Assembly (NCBI RefSeq): GCF_030499535.1
Contig: NZ_JASTLB010000001.1
Span: 1,364,001 to 1,428,000 of the forward strand
Direction: 5' to 3'
Source: Streptomyces sp. TG1A-8
Lineage (GTDB): Bacteria; Actinomycetota; Actinomycetes; Streptomycetales; Streptomycetaceae
DNA length: 64,000 nt
Shown: piece by piece, positions 55,451-64,000 of the stretch
Layout of the letters: each line of letters starts with the position of its first letter
Numbering within the stretch: the first letter of the stretch is position 1
The notes under the pieces: model-generated
What the model was told of the DNA's origin: nothing
Databases searched by the model: none
The model's input: the letters and a program-made list of their open reading frames with translations, nothing else
Made by a program: the position numbers and the translations under genes

Positions 55451-58400
55451 ATGCAGTTCTTCCTCCTCGGCCCCCTGGAAGCCACCTCCAACGGGCGGCA
55501 GCTGCCGCTGGGGGGCACCAAGCAGCGCCTCGCCCTCGCACTGCTCCTGCTGCGCCACAACTCGCTGGTCCCGGTCGGGCAGCTGACGGACGCGTTGTGG
55601 CCGGGTGACGTGCCCGTGTCGGCGCGCAAGATGCTGCACAACGCGGTGTCCGGACTGCGCAAGTCCCTCTCCGGGGACGCGGACGAGGACCCCCCGCTGC
55701 TGCTCACCCGCTCGCCCGGCTACCTGTTGCGCGTTGCGCCCGGGGCCATCGACCTCGTCCGCTTCCAGGACCTGGCGGCGCAGGGCCAGGCGGCGCTGGC
55801 CGCGGGCCGCTGGGACCAGGCGGCGCGGTCCCTGCGCGGGGCCCTGGACATCTGGCGCGGACCGCTCCTGTCCGACCTGGCCGAGCAGACGGCCGACTGG
55901 CCGGAGGTCAGCGCCGCGCGCAGCGCCTGGCTGACCGCCCTGGAGGGCCGCCTCGAGGCGGACATCCACCTCGGGCGCCAGGGCGAGGTGCTCAGCGAGC
56001 TGGAGGTGCTCGTCGAACAGGAACCGCTGCGGGAACGCCTGTGCGGGCAGCTCATGCGCGTGCTCTACCAGCGGGGCCGGCAGGCCGATGCGCTCGGTGT
56101 CTACAGCCGCACCCGCAACGCCCTGGTCGAGCAGCTGGGCCTGGACCCCAGCCCCGAACTGCAGGAGCTGGAGCGGGCGATCCTCAACCACGACGTCTCC
56201 CTCGCCGGGGCTCCCCCGCTCGCCGCGCACACGCGGGGCACGCCCGCGGGGCCGCCGGCCGTGGCCGGCCGCCGGACGGGGCGGGGCGGCACGGGACCGG
56301 GATCCGGCGAAGGCGGTGTGCTGGAGGAACTGCGGCAGGTGAGCACCGTGCTGGTGGCTGCGGGCCCCGCCCCGTACCTGACCGCGGGGCCGGAGGACCT
56401 GCACGCCGTGCGCGACCACGTCGGCGGGATCGTCCGCGAGGAGGCGCAGTTCCACCAGGCGCGGGTGGCCGAGGCGGAGGGGGCCGCGGACGAGGCGGTC
56501 GGGGCGTTGCTCGCACGGGCGAGGGAGTCCTGGCGGAACACGACCGGGTGCGCGGGGTCACCGGTCTGGATGGCCGCCGCGGATCCGGCGGCGGGCGAAT
56601 CGGGGCCGTGGCGCGCGCTTCGGCTGGCGCACGCCATCAGCGGCAGGCTGACCGCCGAGCCCGGCTGCCGCGCGGCCGACGGCCGGTGGCTGCCGTTCGA
56701 GGTGCGCGTCGTCGTCGTCACCGGCGCGGCCATCACCCGCCAGGGTGATGCGGCGTCCTCCTGGGCCCGCCCGTCCGAAGACCTGGTCCGGCTCTGCCTG
56801 CGGTTGCTGGAGGACCGCGGGGCGGGTCCCCTGCGGGTCTGCCCGACCACCGCCGAGGCCGTGCGGTTGCTGGACCGTCCGGACCACCTGCCGTTCGTCG
56901 GCCGCGATCACGAACTCTGCGCCCTCGACTTCGCGCTGGAGAGCACGCTGGTGCACCGCCAGCCGCACCTGCTGACCGTCTTCGGCGACGCGGGAACCGG
57001 ACGTACCCGGCTGCTCGACGAGTGGATGCGCCGGTGCCGGGAGTCCCGGACGGCCGGCCCGCCGGTCACCTTCCTGGTGGGGCGCACGTCTTCGGCGATC
57101 GGCGGCGGCCGTTCGGCGGCGCTGGCCGAACTGGTGCGTGCCGCGGCGGACATCGATGTCACCGATCCGCCGCCCCTGGCGACCGCCCGGCTGGCCGGCA
57201 TGGTGGACGGGGTCGTGGACGAGCGCCGGGCACCGTGGATGCTCGCCCACCTCAGCGCCCTGCTGGACACGGACACCGCCGACGCGTCCGTCCCGGCGGA
57301 CGCCTTCGACGCGTGGGCCCAGTTCTTCGAGTCGCTGGCCGCGCAGGACCCGCTGGTACTGGTCCTGGAGAACCTCCAGTGGAGCGACGACACCGTCCTC
57401 GACTTCCTCAACCACCTCCTGGAGCGTTCCAGCGGTGTACCGCTGCTCGTGGTCGCCAGCGCCAGGCCGGACCTGCTGGACCGGCGCGCCGCCTGGGGCG
57501 GCGGCAAGCTCCGCAGCACGTCGCTGTGCCTGCGCCCGCTGGAGGACGCCGATGCGGCACGGGTCATGTGGGACGCCTACAGGTCCGCGCGGGTCTCCGA
57601 CGGCCGCTTCCTGCCCGAACACTGCCCGGACGCCCTCGTGCCGGTCGCCGGTGCGCTCGGCGGCAACCCGCTGTTCGCGATCGAGTACGGCAGGCTGCTC
57701 AGCGAATCGGGATGGCCGGAATCGGGGCTCCTGCCGGACGCGATGCCGTACTCGATGCGCTCCCGGCTGGAGACCATGCTCGACCTGCTGCCGCCACAGG
57801 CGCGTGCCGTGCTGTACGACGCGGCGCTGTGCGGGGAGTGGATCACCGAGAGCAGGCTCGCCGTGCTGGCCGGCGGTGACCGGCACCGCGCGGTCGGCCG
57901 GTGGCTGCGCCTGCTGGTCCAACGCGGGATCATGTGCTCCTCCCGGCACCCCGGCGAAGGGCAGGACGCCCCGTACGCCTTCGCCCACCACCGGTTGCGC
58001 GAGGTCGCGCTGTCCCGCGTGCCCGAGGCGGTGCGCAAGCGCAAGGCGGAACTGATCCGCGCCACCTGCGCTCCCCGTCCCCGGTCCGGCGTCGAGCCGG
58101 GCGGCAGGGTCCGTGACACCCCGCCTCCCCACGGCCTCCCCGCCGCGGGCTTCCCGCCGGCGCCGCCGGCCGAGTGCGGCAGGGGGCCCCGTCTGACGGT
58201 GGTGCCGGCCGGGGCCGCTCGGCTGACCGCCCGGCCCGCGGCCGCTTCCCCCGGTGGGTCCGGCTCCACCAGCGCCCACGCCGGCCCGGAGGACGGACGC
58301 GGCCCCGGCACGGCCGGGCCCGCCGGGCCGCCCGGCGCCCCGGCGGCGCCCCGCTCCCCCGCGGCGGTCCGTCCCCTCCCCGCGGGGCGGACGGAAAGAG

Positions 58401-58603
58401 CCTGGATGGAGAAATGCACCCCCGCCTCATTGCCTGGTAATCGGCCGGCGCCGACCAGCGGAAACGGGCCCGGGAACGGTGCGCGAACCGCGGAAATCAC
58501 CGTGCCGGGCGTGGCACACAATTACCCTCTTCGCACCCGAGTTACCCGGCAATTGCAGCCGGAATACTTCTGCCTGTTGTTCCCTGCTGCAGCGAATCGC
58601 TAA
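55451..58603 (+). CDS. Large SARP-family transcriptional regulator with degenerate ATPase
   Basis: 1050 residues. OmpR-like DNA-binding domain (1-95; LLGPLEATSNGRQLPLGG, LTDALWPGDVPVSARKMLHN), bacterial activation domain BTAD (about 100-245; RFQDLAAQGQAALAAGRW ... AILNHDV). A middle domain (about 290-480; LPFEVRVVVVTGAAITRQGD) looks like a worn class III cyclase fold. Then an AfsR-like ATPase from about 485: LPFVGRDHELCALD, Walker A GDAGTGRTR (Lys replaced by Arg, near 513) and Walker B LVLVLENLQWSDD (first Asp replaced by Glu). Such regulators switch on secondary metabolite clusters. The C-terminal ~130 residues are low complexity. ATG behind GGGGAGA. Confidence 0.85.
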   Translation: MQFFLLGPLEATSNGRQLPLGGTKQRLALALLLLRHNSLVPVGQLTDALWPGDVPVSARKMLHNAVSGLRKSLSGDADEDPPLLLTRSPGYLLRVAPGAIDLVRFQDLAAQGQAALAAGRWDQAARSLRGALDIWRGPLLSDLAEQTADWPEVSAARSAWLTALEGRLEADIHLGRQGEVLSELEVLVEQEPLRERLCGQLMRVLYQRGRQADALGVYSRTRNALVEQLGLDPSPELQELERAILNHDVSLAGAPPLAAHTRGTPAGPPAVAGRRTGRGGTGPGSGEGGVLEELRQVSTVLVAAGPAPYLTAGPEDLHAVRDHVGGIVREEAQFHQARVAEAEGAADEAVGALLARARESWRNTTGCAGSPVWMAAADPAAGESGPWRALRLAHAISGRLTAEPGCRAADGRWLPFEVRVVVVTGAAITRQGDAASSWARPSEDLVRLCLRLLEDRGAGPLRVCPTTAEAVRLLDRPDHLPFVGRDHELCALDFALESTLVHRQPHLLTVFGDAGTGRTRLLDEWMRRCRESRTAGPPVTFLVGRTSSAIGGGRSAALAELVRAAADIDVTDPPPLATARLAGMVDGVVDERRAPWMLAHLSALLDTDTADASVPADAFDAWAQFFESLAAQDPLVLVLENLQWSDDTVLDFLNHLLERSSGVPLLVVASARPDLLDRRAAWGGGKLRSTSLCLRPLEDADAARVMWDAYRSARVSDGRFLPEHCPDALVPVAGALGGNPLFAIEYGRLLSESGWPESGLLPDAMPYSMRSRLETMLDLLPPQARAVLYDAALCGEWITESRLAVLAGGDRHRAVGRWLRLLVQRGIMCSSRHPGEGQDAPYAFAHHRLREVALSRVPEAVRKRKAELIRATCAPRPRSGVEPGGRVRDTPPPHGLPAAGFPPAPPAECGRGPRLTVVPAGAARLTARPAAASPGGSGSTSAHAGPEDGRGPGTAGPAGPPGAPAAPRSPAAVRPLPAGRTERAWMEKCTPASLPGNRPAPTSGNGPGNGARTAEITVPGVAHNYPLRTRVTRQLQPEYFCLLFPAAANR

Positions 58604-58738
58604 CGTCGTTCGATGTCGCTCGCCCGGAGCAGACATCAGCGGACCACGTCCACCCGCCAACTCCCTTACTCCGGTCCCAGCAACGCCTGCGGATCCGCGG
58701 AGCCGATTCAAGCCCGGCACAGAAACGGAAATGGGTAA

Positions 58739-60313
58739 ATGCCGCTCTTCGATTCCCCTTCCCCGCCCCGGCGCATCACCGTGCCCGACGACGCGCGCGC
58801 CGCAGCCGCACTGTCCCGGCTCGTCGAGGAGGACCGTGACGTCTTCACCCCCGACGTCGACGACCGGCTGCTCGACGTCATCGCCCGCGCCAACGACCCC
58901 CGCGACGCCTTCGAGTTGCGCGACCTGTGGCTCGGACGGGTCGAGTACGAGCTCGGCGACGACGCGCTGCGCCCGGAGCTGGCCGAGCTCTGGCGGCGTT
59001 CGCGGCCCCGGCGCCGGGTCACCCCCGAGGAGGCGCTCACCTCCCGCTCCACGGTCCGGTTCGTGAAGGAACTGTTCAACTGGTTCTTCCGCGACGACCT
59101 CTACGGCGAGCTGGCCGGCGATCGCCAACTGGTGCTGTCCAGCGGCTCCGTCGACGAGGAGCACTGGGGACTGCCCGCGGTCCTGAAGGACTGCGTGCGC
59201 TTCGCGCTCGACCGGGACTGGTACGGCTACTCCGACTCACGCGGCCGGATTCCCGCCCGCCAGGCCGTCGCCGCCTACGAGAACGCGCTGATGGAACGCG
59301 ACGTCTACGACGAGCGGAACGTCGCGATCACGCTGGGCGGCACCTTCACGGTCAGCACCCTCGCCGACTTCCTGCTCACCGGCAGGTCCGCCTCGGCCGA
59401 GCCGGTGCTCTGCGGCATCCCCAACTACCCGCCGCTGGTGGAGGCCGTGGCCCGTCGCAACGAGGTCCGGATGGTCCCGATGCCCAGCGCCGCCGGGAAG
59501 GTCTCGCTCGAACCGCTGATCCGCGCCCTCACCCCCAACACCCCGATGGTGCTGATCCAGACCGCGATCAATCCCACGGGCGCCCTGGTCGACGAGGACG
59601 AACTGGCCCGGCTGATCCACGCCGCGGGCCCGAACACCACCGTCATGCTCGACGAGTGCCACGAGTGGCTCGGTCCGCACCGCCCCCGCTCGGCCGCCCG
59701 GGCCGCCCGCAACGTCGTCCGGGTGTCGAGCCTCTCGAAGAACTGGTCCGCGCCGGGCATGAAGGTCGGCTGGCTGCTCGCCGACCGTGAGTTCATCGAC
59801 GAGTACTACGAGCACGCGTCGACGATGTTCGGCGGTCCGCCGTCGTTCCTCTACACCGTCATAGAGGTGCTCGCGCGGATGGAACGCTGGCTGGTCGCCG
59901 GTCTGGACCGGCCCGGCGCGGCGGAGGTCGCGGAGTTCGAGCCGTCCTACGGGATCGGGGCCGACCGGCTGCGCGCCGCCTACGCGAGCTACGTGCAGGA
60001 GCGCCTGCAGCGGCAGGACGCGCTGGCCACGCTGCGCGCCGCCGCCTGTCACCGGTTGTCCCACGTGGCGGAGGTGACCGTGCCCGCCTACTCGATCAAC
60101 GCCGCGGTGCGCTTCCCCGGGTGGGACGACAGCTACCGCTGTTTCCGCGACCTGCTGCGCGAGACCGGCGTGTCGACCTACCCGGGAATCCTGAACTTCT
60201 GCTTCTCCGGGGGCGTGGTGCGGATGACCACGGCCCGGCCCTGGGACGACCTCGTGGAAGCCGGCGACCGCCTGACCAACGCCCTGCTCGGGGCGAAGGC
60301 GGGCCGGGCCTGA
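58739..60313 (+). CDS. PLP-dependent aminotransferase class I/II
   Basis: 524 residues, longer than the usual ~400. Substrate-binding NYPPLVEAV, LIQTAINPTGALVDEDEL (Asn for PLP), MLDECHEWLGP (Asp), and the PLP lysine K334 in SSLSKNWSAPGMKVGW. The N-terminal ~130 residues (EDRDVFTPDVDDRLLDVIAR) are an extra region without a recognised fold. Probably makes or uses an unusual amino acid in this locus; substrate unknown. About 135 bases after the SARP gene, same strand. No clear Shine-Dalgarno except GGAAATGGG overlapping region. Confidence 0.82.
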   Translation: MPLFDSPSPPRRITVPDDARAAAALSRLVEEDRDVFTPDVDDRLLDVIARANDPRDAFELRDLWLGRVEYELGDDALRPELAELWRRSRPRRRVTPEEALTSRSTVRFVKELFNWFFRDDLYGELAGDRQLVLSSGSVDEEHWGLPAVLKDCVRFALDRDWYGYSDSRGRIPARQAVAAYENALMERDVYDERNVAITLGGTFTVSTLADFLLTGRSASAEPVLCGIPNYPPLVEAVARRNEVRMVPMPSAAGKVSLEPLIRALTPNTPMVLIQTAINPTGALVDEDELARLIHAAGPNTTVMLDECHEWLGPHRPRSAARAARNVVRVSSLSKNWSAPGMKVGWLLADREFIDEYYEHASTMFGGPPSFLYTVIEVLARMERWLVAGLDRPGAAEVAEFEPSYGIGADRLRAAYASYVQERLQRQDALATLRAAACHRLSHVAEVTVPAYSINAAVRFPGWDDSYRCFRDLLRETGVSTYPGILNFCFSGGVVRMTTARPWDDLVEAGDRLTNALLGAKAGRA

Positions 60314-60736
60314 GCCACCCTGGCCCACGTCGGGCGCGCACCTGCCCGGCACGTCACCGGCACGGCGTCCGCGTCCGGCCCCGGTGCGGGCCGGGCGCCC
60401 GCCCACGGACCAACGCCGCGGGAGCACAGCCGTACGGCCGCGGGTCCGCGCGGTCGGAGCGGTGCCGGCGGGAAAGGGACCGGGGAGGGCGGGTTCAACC
60501 CGGTGCAGGCCGACGCCCGCTCCTCGGGTCCGCCCGCCGGCGTCCGCGCGTACGCCGGCCCGGACGGCGCCGCCCAACCGCCTTCCCCCTGCCGGGGACC
60601 CGCGGCAGTGCTCCGCCGCGGTGGCCCGCGCACTCGCACCGGACGGCGAGCGCGCGCCCGGCCCCTGCTCCGGTCTCCGGTTCGGCCCCTGCTCGGACCT
60701 CTACGAGCAGTCGCACTTCCCGCACTGGAACCGCAC
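60314..60736. other. Intergenic region after the aminotransferase gene
   Basis: About 420 bases. Codon-like bias exists on the plus strand near 60600-60735 (reads CSDLYEQSHFPHWNRTTRR) but the frame runs into the terminator and has no start or family match. No gene is claimed. Confidence 0.35.
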
Positions 60737-60781
60737 CACGCGCAGGAGGGCCGGCGTCCGTCGCCGGCCCTCCTCCGCGTG
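60737..60781 (+). terminator. Hairpin, probable terminator of the aminotransferase transcript
   Basis: A 6-bp stem, one C-C mismatch and 13 further pairs (60737-60756 with 60762-60781) around the loop TCCGT. Confidence 0.7.
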
Positions 60782-60802
60782 CCCCCGGCGGCTCGCCCCC
60801 GT

Positions 60803-60849
60803 ACGGTGACGCGCCCCCGGCTCCGAGCGGGCCGGGGGCGCGTCACCGT
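60803..60849 (-). terminator. Hairpin, probable terminator of asnB
   Basis: A perfect 18-bp stem (60803-60820 with 60832-60849) with an 11-base loop, 35 bases past the stop of the leftward asparagine synthetase gene. Confidence 0.75.
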
Positions 60850-60883
60850 GCCGGGCGGGGGGCCGGGCCGACCCCCGGCCGCC

Positions 60884-62734
60884 TCAGGACAGCAGCAGCC
60901 GGGGGCGGTGGACGTCGAGCCACACCGCGAGGTTCAGGCTGCGCTCCAGCCCGCTCCGCACGGCCGGGCCCGTCCCCTGGCCCACGGCCTCCTCCAGCCA
61001 GGGCCTGCTGACCAGGTCGAACACCGGGTGGTCCGGCTCGGTGAGCAGCTCCTTGGCCTGGTGCCGCAGCACGGCCAGGTACCCGGGGTCCTGGATGGAC
61101 GGGTACGCGCTCTTGACCCGGTCGGCGACGGACGCGGGCAGCACGTCCCGGACCGCCGCGCGCAGCAGGCTCTTCTCCCGGCCGTCGAAGCTCTTCATGG
61201 CCCACGGCGTGTTGTGGACGTACTCCACCAGCCGGTGGTCGCAGAACGGTACGCGCACCTCCAGTCCGACGGCCATGCTCAGCCGGTCCTTGCGGTCCAG
61301 CAGCATGCGCGTGAACCTGGTGATGCCGAGGTGCGAGGTGATCCGCCGGGTGCGGGCCTCCGCGTCGTCCCCGGGCAGGTGCTCCACCTCGGCCACCGCG
61401 TCGGCGTAGCGGTCCGCGACGTAGCCGGGCAGGTCCAGTGCGTCGAGCAGCTCGGGGCGCAGGACGGAGCCGTCCCGGCCCTGACTGCCCGCGGGCACCC
61501 CGTTCGCCGGCGACATCCACGGGAAGGTGCCCGCCCGCTGCGCCTCCAGGGAGTGGTACCAGTGGTAGCCGCCGAACACCTCGTCGGCGCTCTCGCCGGA
61601 CAGCGCCACCGTCGAGTGCCTGCGGACCGCCTGGAACAGCCGGTAGAGCGAGACGTCCGTGTCCCCGGTGCCGGCCGGGACGTCCCGCGCGGCGATCACC
61701 GCGCGGCGGACGGCCGGATCGACGAGCGAACCCGCGTCGAGCACGACGTCCGAGTGCACGGTGCCCAGGTGCTCGACCATTTCCCGCACGTAGGGCGCAT
61801 CCGGTGTGGGGCGCGCCGGATCCGGCACGAAGTTCTCGTTCTGCCCGGCGAAGTCGACGGCGAAGCTGTGCGCCTTCTTGCCTTCGGCGGCCAGGTGCCG
61901 CGCGGACAGCGCGGTGACCGCGCTGGAGTCCAGTCCGCCGGAGAGCATCAGGCACAGCGGCACATCGGCGACCAGTTGCCGGGACACGATGTCCTCCAGC
62001 ATCTCGCGCACGCGGGCGACGGTGGTCTTCAGGTCGTCGGTGTGCTCCTTCGAGGCCAGCGCCCAGTAGACGTGCTCGCGCACGCCGTCGGCGTCGACCG
62101 TGGCCACGGTGCCGGGCCTGACCTCGCGCATGCCCGCCCACACCGCGTGCCCGGGCGTCTTGACGAAGCCGAAGAGCTCGCGCAGCCCGTCCAGGTCGAC
62201 GGTCCGGGTGGCCAGCGGGTTCGCCAGCAGCGCCTTGGGCTCCGAGCCGAACAGCACTCCGTCCGCCGTGGGCTGGTAGTACAGCGGCTTGACGCCCATC
62301 CGGTCGCGGATCATCACCAGCTTCGCCGAGCGGGCGTCCCAGACCGCGAAGGCGTACATGCCGTTGAGCCGGTCGGCGACGGCCTCGCCCCATTCCAGGT
62401 AGCCGCGCAGCACCACCTCGGTGTCACCGGCGGAGCGGAAGACGTGCCCCCGGCGGCGCAGTTCCTCCCGCAGCTCGCGGTAGTTGTAGACCTCGCCGCT
62501 GTAGACCAGGGCCAGGCTGCCGGAGGGGGTGTCCAGCGTCATCGGCTGGACGCCGCCGTCGAGGTCGATGACCGCCAGCCGGCGGTGGCCGAGCGCGGCG
62601 CGCCCGCGCGGGTCGGTCCACGTGCCGGCCGAGTCCGGGCCGCGGCAGCACATGGTCTCGGTCATCGAGTCCAGGACGTGGTTCTCCCGGTGCAGGTCGC
62701 GGTCGAAGGCGACCCATCCAGCGATGCCACACAT
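60884..62734 (-). CDS. asnB: Asparagine synthase (glutamine-hydrolysing)
   Basis: 616 residues. Class II glutaminase domain starting MCGIAGW (Cys2 nucleophile), with RRLAVIDL and YSGEVYNYRELR. Synthetase domain with PP-loop LMLSGGLDSSAVTA, YVREMVEHLG, LSGESADEVFGGY and DRKDRLSMAVGLEVRVPF. It makes asparagine or, in biosynthetic clusters, amidates another carboxylate. ATG at 62734 behind GAGGAGA. It follows the glutamyl-tRNA synthetase relic by 51 bases on the same strand. Confidence 0.92.
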   Translation of the reverse strand: MCGIAGWVAFDRDLHRENHVLDSMTETMCCRGPDSAGTWTDPRGRAALGHRRLAVIDLDGGVQPMTLDTPSGSLALVYSGEVYNYRELREELRRRGHVFRSAGDTEVVLRGYLEWGEAVADRLNGMYAFAVWDARSAKLVMIRDRMGVKPLYYQPTADGVLFGSEPKALLANPLATRTVDLDGLRELFGFVKTPGHAVWAGMREVRPGTVATVDADGVREHVYWALASKEHTDDLKTTVARVREMLEDIVSRQLVADVPLCLMLSGGLDSSAVTALSARHLAAEGKKAHSFAVDFAGQNENFVPDPARPTPDAPYVREMVEHLGTVHSDVVLDAGSLVDPAVRRAVIAARDVPAGTGDTDVSLYRLFQAVRRHSTVALSGESADEVFGGYHWYHSLEAQRAGTFPWMSPANGVPAGSQGRDGSVLRPELLDALDLPGYVADRYADAVAEVEHLPGDDAEARTRRITSHLGITRFTRMLLDRKDRLSMAVGLEVRVPFCDHRLVEYVHNTPWAMKSFDGREKSLLRAAVRDVLPASVADRVKSAYPSIQDPGYLAVLRHQAKELLTEPDHPVFDLVSRPWLEEAVGQGTGPAVRSGLERSLNLAVWLDVHRPRLLLS

Positions 62735-62785
62735 TCGGTTGTCTCCTCGGGGATGCGGAACGGAGCCCGGACGGTCCGGGACGGG

Positions 62786-63542
62786 TCACCGGCCGGACGG
62801 TGACGCGGCGCTCAGCGCGTGGCGGATGCGGCGCAGGCTGCTCGGGCGGCCCAGCAACGCCAGCGTCTCGTACAGCGGGGGCGCGACCGGGTGGCCGGTG
62901 AGGGCGACCCGCAGCACGGCGAGGGCCGGACGGGCGTTCGCACCCAGCCCGTCCCTGAGGCGGAGGCGTATCGACTCCCTCGTCCAGTCCTCCAGGTCCG
63001 CCAGGAGGTCCGCGGCGACGCGCAGCGCGCCGTGGTCCGGCGCCGCCGCCGAACCGTCCGGGCCCGCGCGGACACGGAACCGTCGGGGAGGAACGGGAAC
63101 GCGAGGGTCCCGGCGGCCTCGGCCAGTGTTTTCGCGGCGTCCTGCACCAGGGGAACGGCCCGGGCCGGCAGATCCCGCTGCGCCGCGGTCGGTTCCGGCG
63201 GCAGCGCTCCGGTGCGGATCACGTGCGGCACCAGCCGCGCGACGTACTCGGCGGTGCTCGGCCGGCGCAGGCGCGCGGCGTTGACCGCGGTGATGCGGGC
63301 CGTGTCCAACCGGACCGGGCGCGCCCGGCTCCGGCTGACGTCTGGCAGTACTGGGCCATGCCCCTGGCCGCGTCCGTGTCCTCGAGGCGGAGCACGAACT
63401 GGCCCCCGCGGTGCCGGGCCAGCGCCCAGTCGACCACGGCGGCACGGACCAGCCCGATGCTCGGCGGCCCGATCGGTGAGGGGGTGGAAGTGGTGCGTAC
63501 GGTCGCGGTGGTCTCCGCGGGCGTGGTCTGGGGGAGGGGCAT
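62786..63542 (-). pseudogene. Glutamyl-tRNA synthetase-like relic, internally deleted and frameshifted
   Basis: The 5' part encodes a GltX start ([20 protein letters not shown], then [17 protein letters not shown]) in which the HIGH-type motif has lost its His (PSIG). The frame then jumps, through a deletion of about 240 codons including the KMSKS region, to the anticodon-binding domain: [36 protein letters not shown]. After another shift near 63075 it ends LADLEDWTRESIRLRLRDGL, RVALTGHPVAPPLYETLALL, GRPSSLRRIRHAL. Full GltX is about 490 residues; about 250 remain. It reads toward asnB, so it was probably the first gene of that operon. Confidence 0.8.
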
Positions 63543-64000
63543 CACGGTTTCGGTGTCCTGTTCTTCACGTGCCTGCGTCCCGCGCATGCAACCGCCCCGC
63601 CCTGCGAAACCGGATTCCTCTTTGTTCCGCGGTTGCACCGCACGTCCGCTTCTCTGCGACAAGGTAGCAGCGCGGCGTACGGCGGGTACCGCGCCGCGGT
63701 AACGGGCACGCCATTGACGGGTAATGCGGGCCGTGACCGCCGCGTTGGGAAAACCGCACCGGGACGGGTGTTTTCCCGCAGGGGAGGAGCGGTCCGGTTC
63801 CGTTTTCCCTTTGCACGGGTCCTCCTCGCCCGGAAGGCGGGGACCGGCCGTCTTCCGGGCGACTCCGGATTACCGGGCGATTCCCACGGATTACCCGAGC
63901 CATTCCGGCCCGTGGCCGGCACGTGGCGCGGAATGACCCGTCGAGGGAGCGGCGGTCCGCGCCCGCCGTGGACCGCGCGGTGCTCCCGGGTTCCCGCCGC
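63543..64000. other. Non-coding right end of the window
   Basis: About 460 bases. Contains the promoter area of the GltX relic/asnB transcript and some AT-richer spots (for example TTTTCCC motifs near 63770-63810). No gene or known element is recognised. Confidence 0.4.

Noticed and set aside
60495..60780. Minus-strand reading ending RFQCGKCDCS, looking like a Cys-rich RiPP core
   Set aside because: It passes through a terminator hairpin, has no ribosome binding site or leader, and no RiPP enzymes are nearby.

Overview
The window is high-GC (about 73%) actinobacterial DNA. Codons end almost always in G or C, GTG/TTG starts are common, and several genes look leaderless. Gene content points to Streptomyces: a SARP regulator, GAF/SpoIIE phosphatases, the ethylmalonyl-CoA pathway, F420-type LLM oxidoreductases and Ada/AlkA-Ogt. 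No plasmid, phage, IS, tRNA, rRNA or CRISPR signal was found. The window looks like ordinary chromosome passing into accessory DNA on the right.

Layout. 0-6.6 kb: a methyltransferase, a frameshifted PAS-GAF-SpoIIE-HATPase phosphatase, an MFS exporter fused to carboxypeptidase-regulatory-like repeats, and an SRPBCC protein. 6.6-10.7 kb: an Rv2578c-type radical SAM protein behind a LexA box, a secreted tripeptidyl-aminopeptidase behind a 25-bp perfect hairpin, a GNAT and a HEAT protein. 11-20.4 kb: the central metabolic block. It carries a fused double 3-hydroxyacyl-CoA dehydrogenase, a TetR regulator, then ccr, ecm/meaA, mcl, a MaoC hydratase and an acyl-CoA dehydrogenase. Together these convert acetoacetyl/crotonyl-CoA to glyoxylate plus propionyl-CoA and supply ethylmalonyl-CoA. 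20.5-26 kb: psd-pssA (phosphatidylethanolamine synthesis), glycerate kinase, a Nudix protein, ogt and ada-alkA. 26-29 kb: two MarR paralogues flanking a GAF-SpoIIE phosphatase with an Asp-to-Asn change.

29-34 kb: macro-domain protein (its 3' end amplified as a 19-bp tandem repeat), a phytoene-desaturase-like flavoprotein, an inositol-monophosphatase-family enzyme and a gamma-glutamyltransferase. 34.5-39.2 kb: an alpha/beta hydrolase, then a two-gene retinal/rhodopsin cassette (blh plus a DTE-motif microbial rhodopsin), then a lipoprotein. 39.3-43.2 kb: a reductive pyrimidine/hydantoin catabolic operon (LLM oxidoreductase, dihydropyrimidinase, carbamoyl amidohydrolase) in which the class III aminotransferase is reduced to an N-terminal relic. 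43.3-54 kb: a decayed ORF, XRE regulator, ClpC-like ATPase, a second gamma-glutamyltransferase, hypothetical proteins, exonuclease III, an MBL hydrolase and a PcaD-PcaC fusion lacking the nucleophile serine.

54-64 kb looks like an orphan or eroding biosynthetic locus: a cupin, a very large SARP/ATPase regulator with altered Walker motifs, a PLP aminotransferase, an asparagine synthetase, and an internally deleted glutamyl-tRNA-synthetase relic. The strongest candidate for an under-described system is the rhodopsin-Blh pair. The ccr promoter, with three successive palindromes, is the clearest regulatory find. Three apparent frameshifts fall in G/C runs (near 1617, 43394 and 63075), so some may be base-calling errors rather than real decay.
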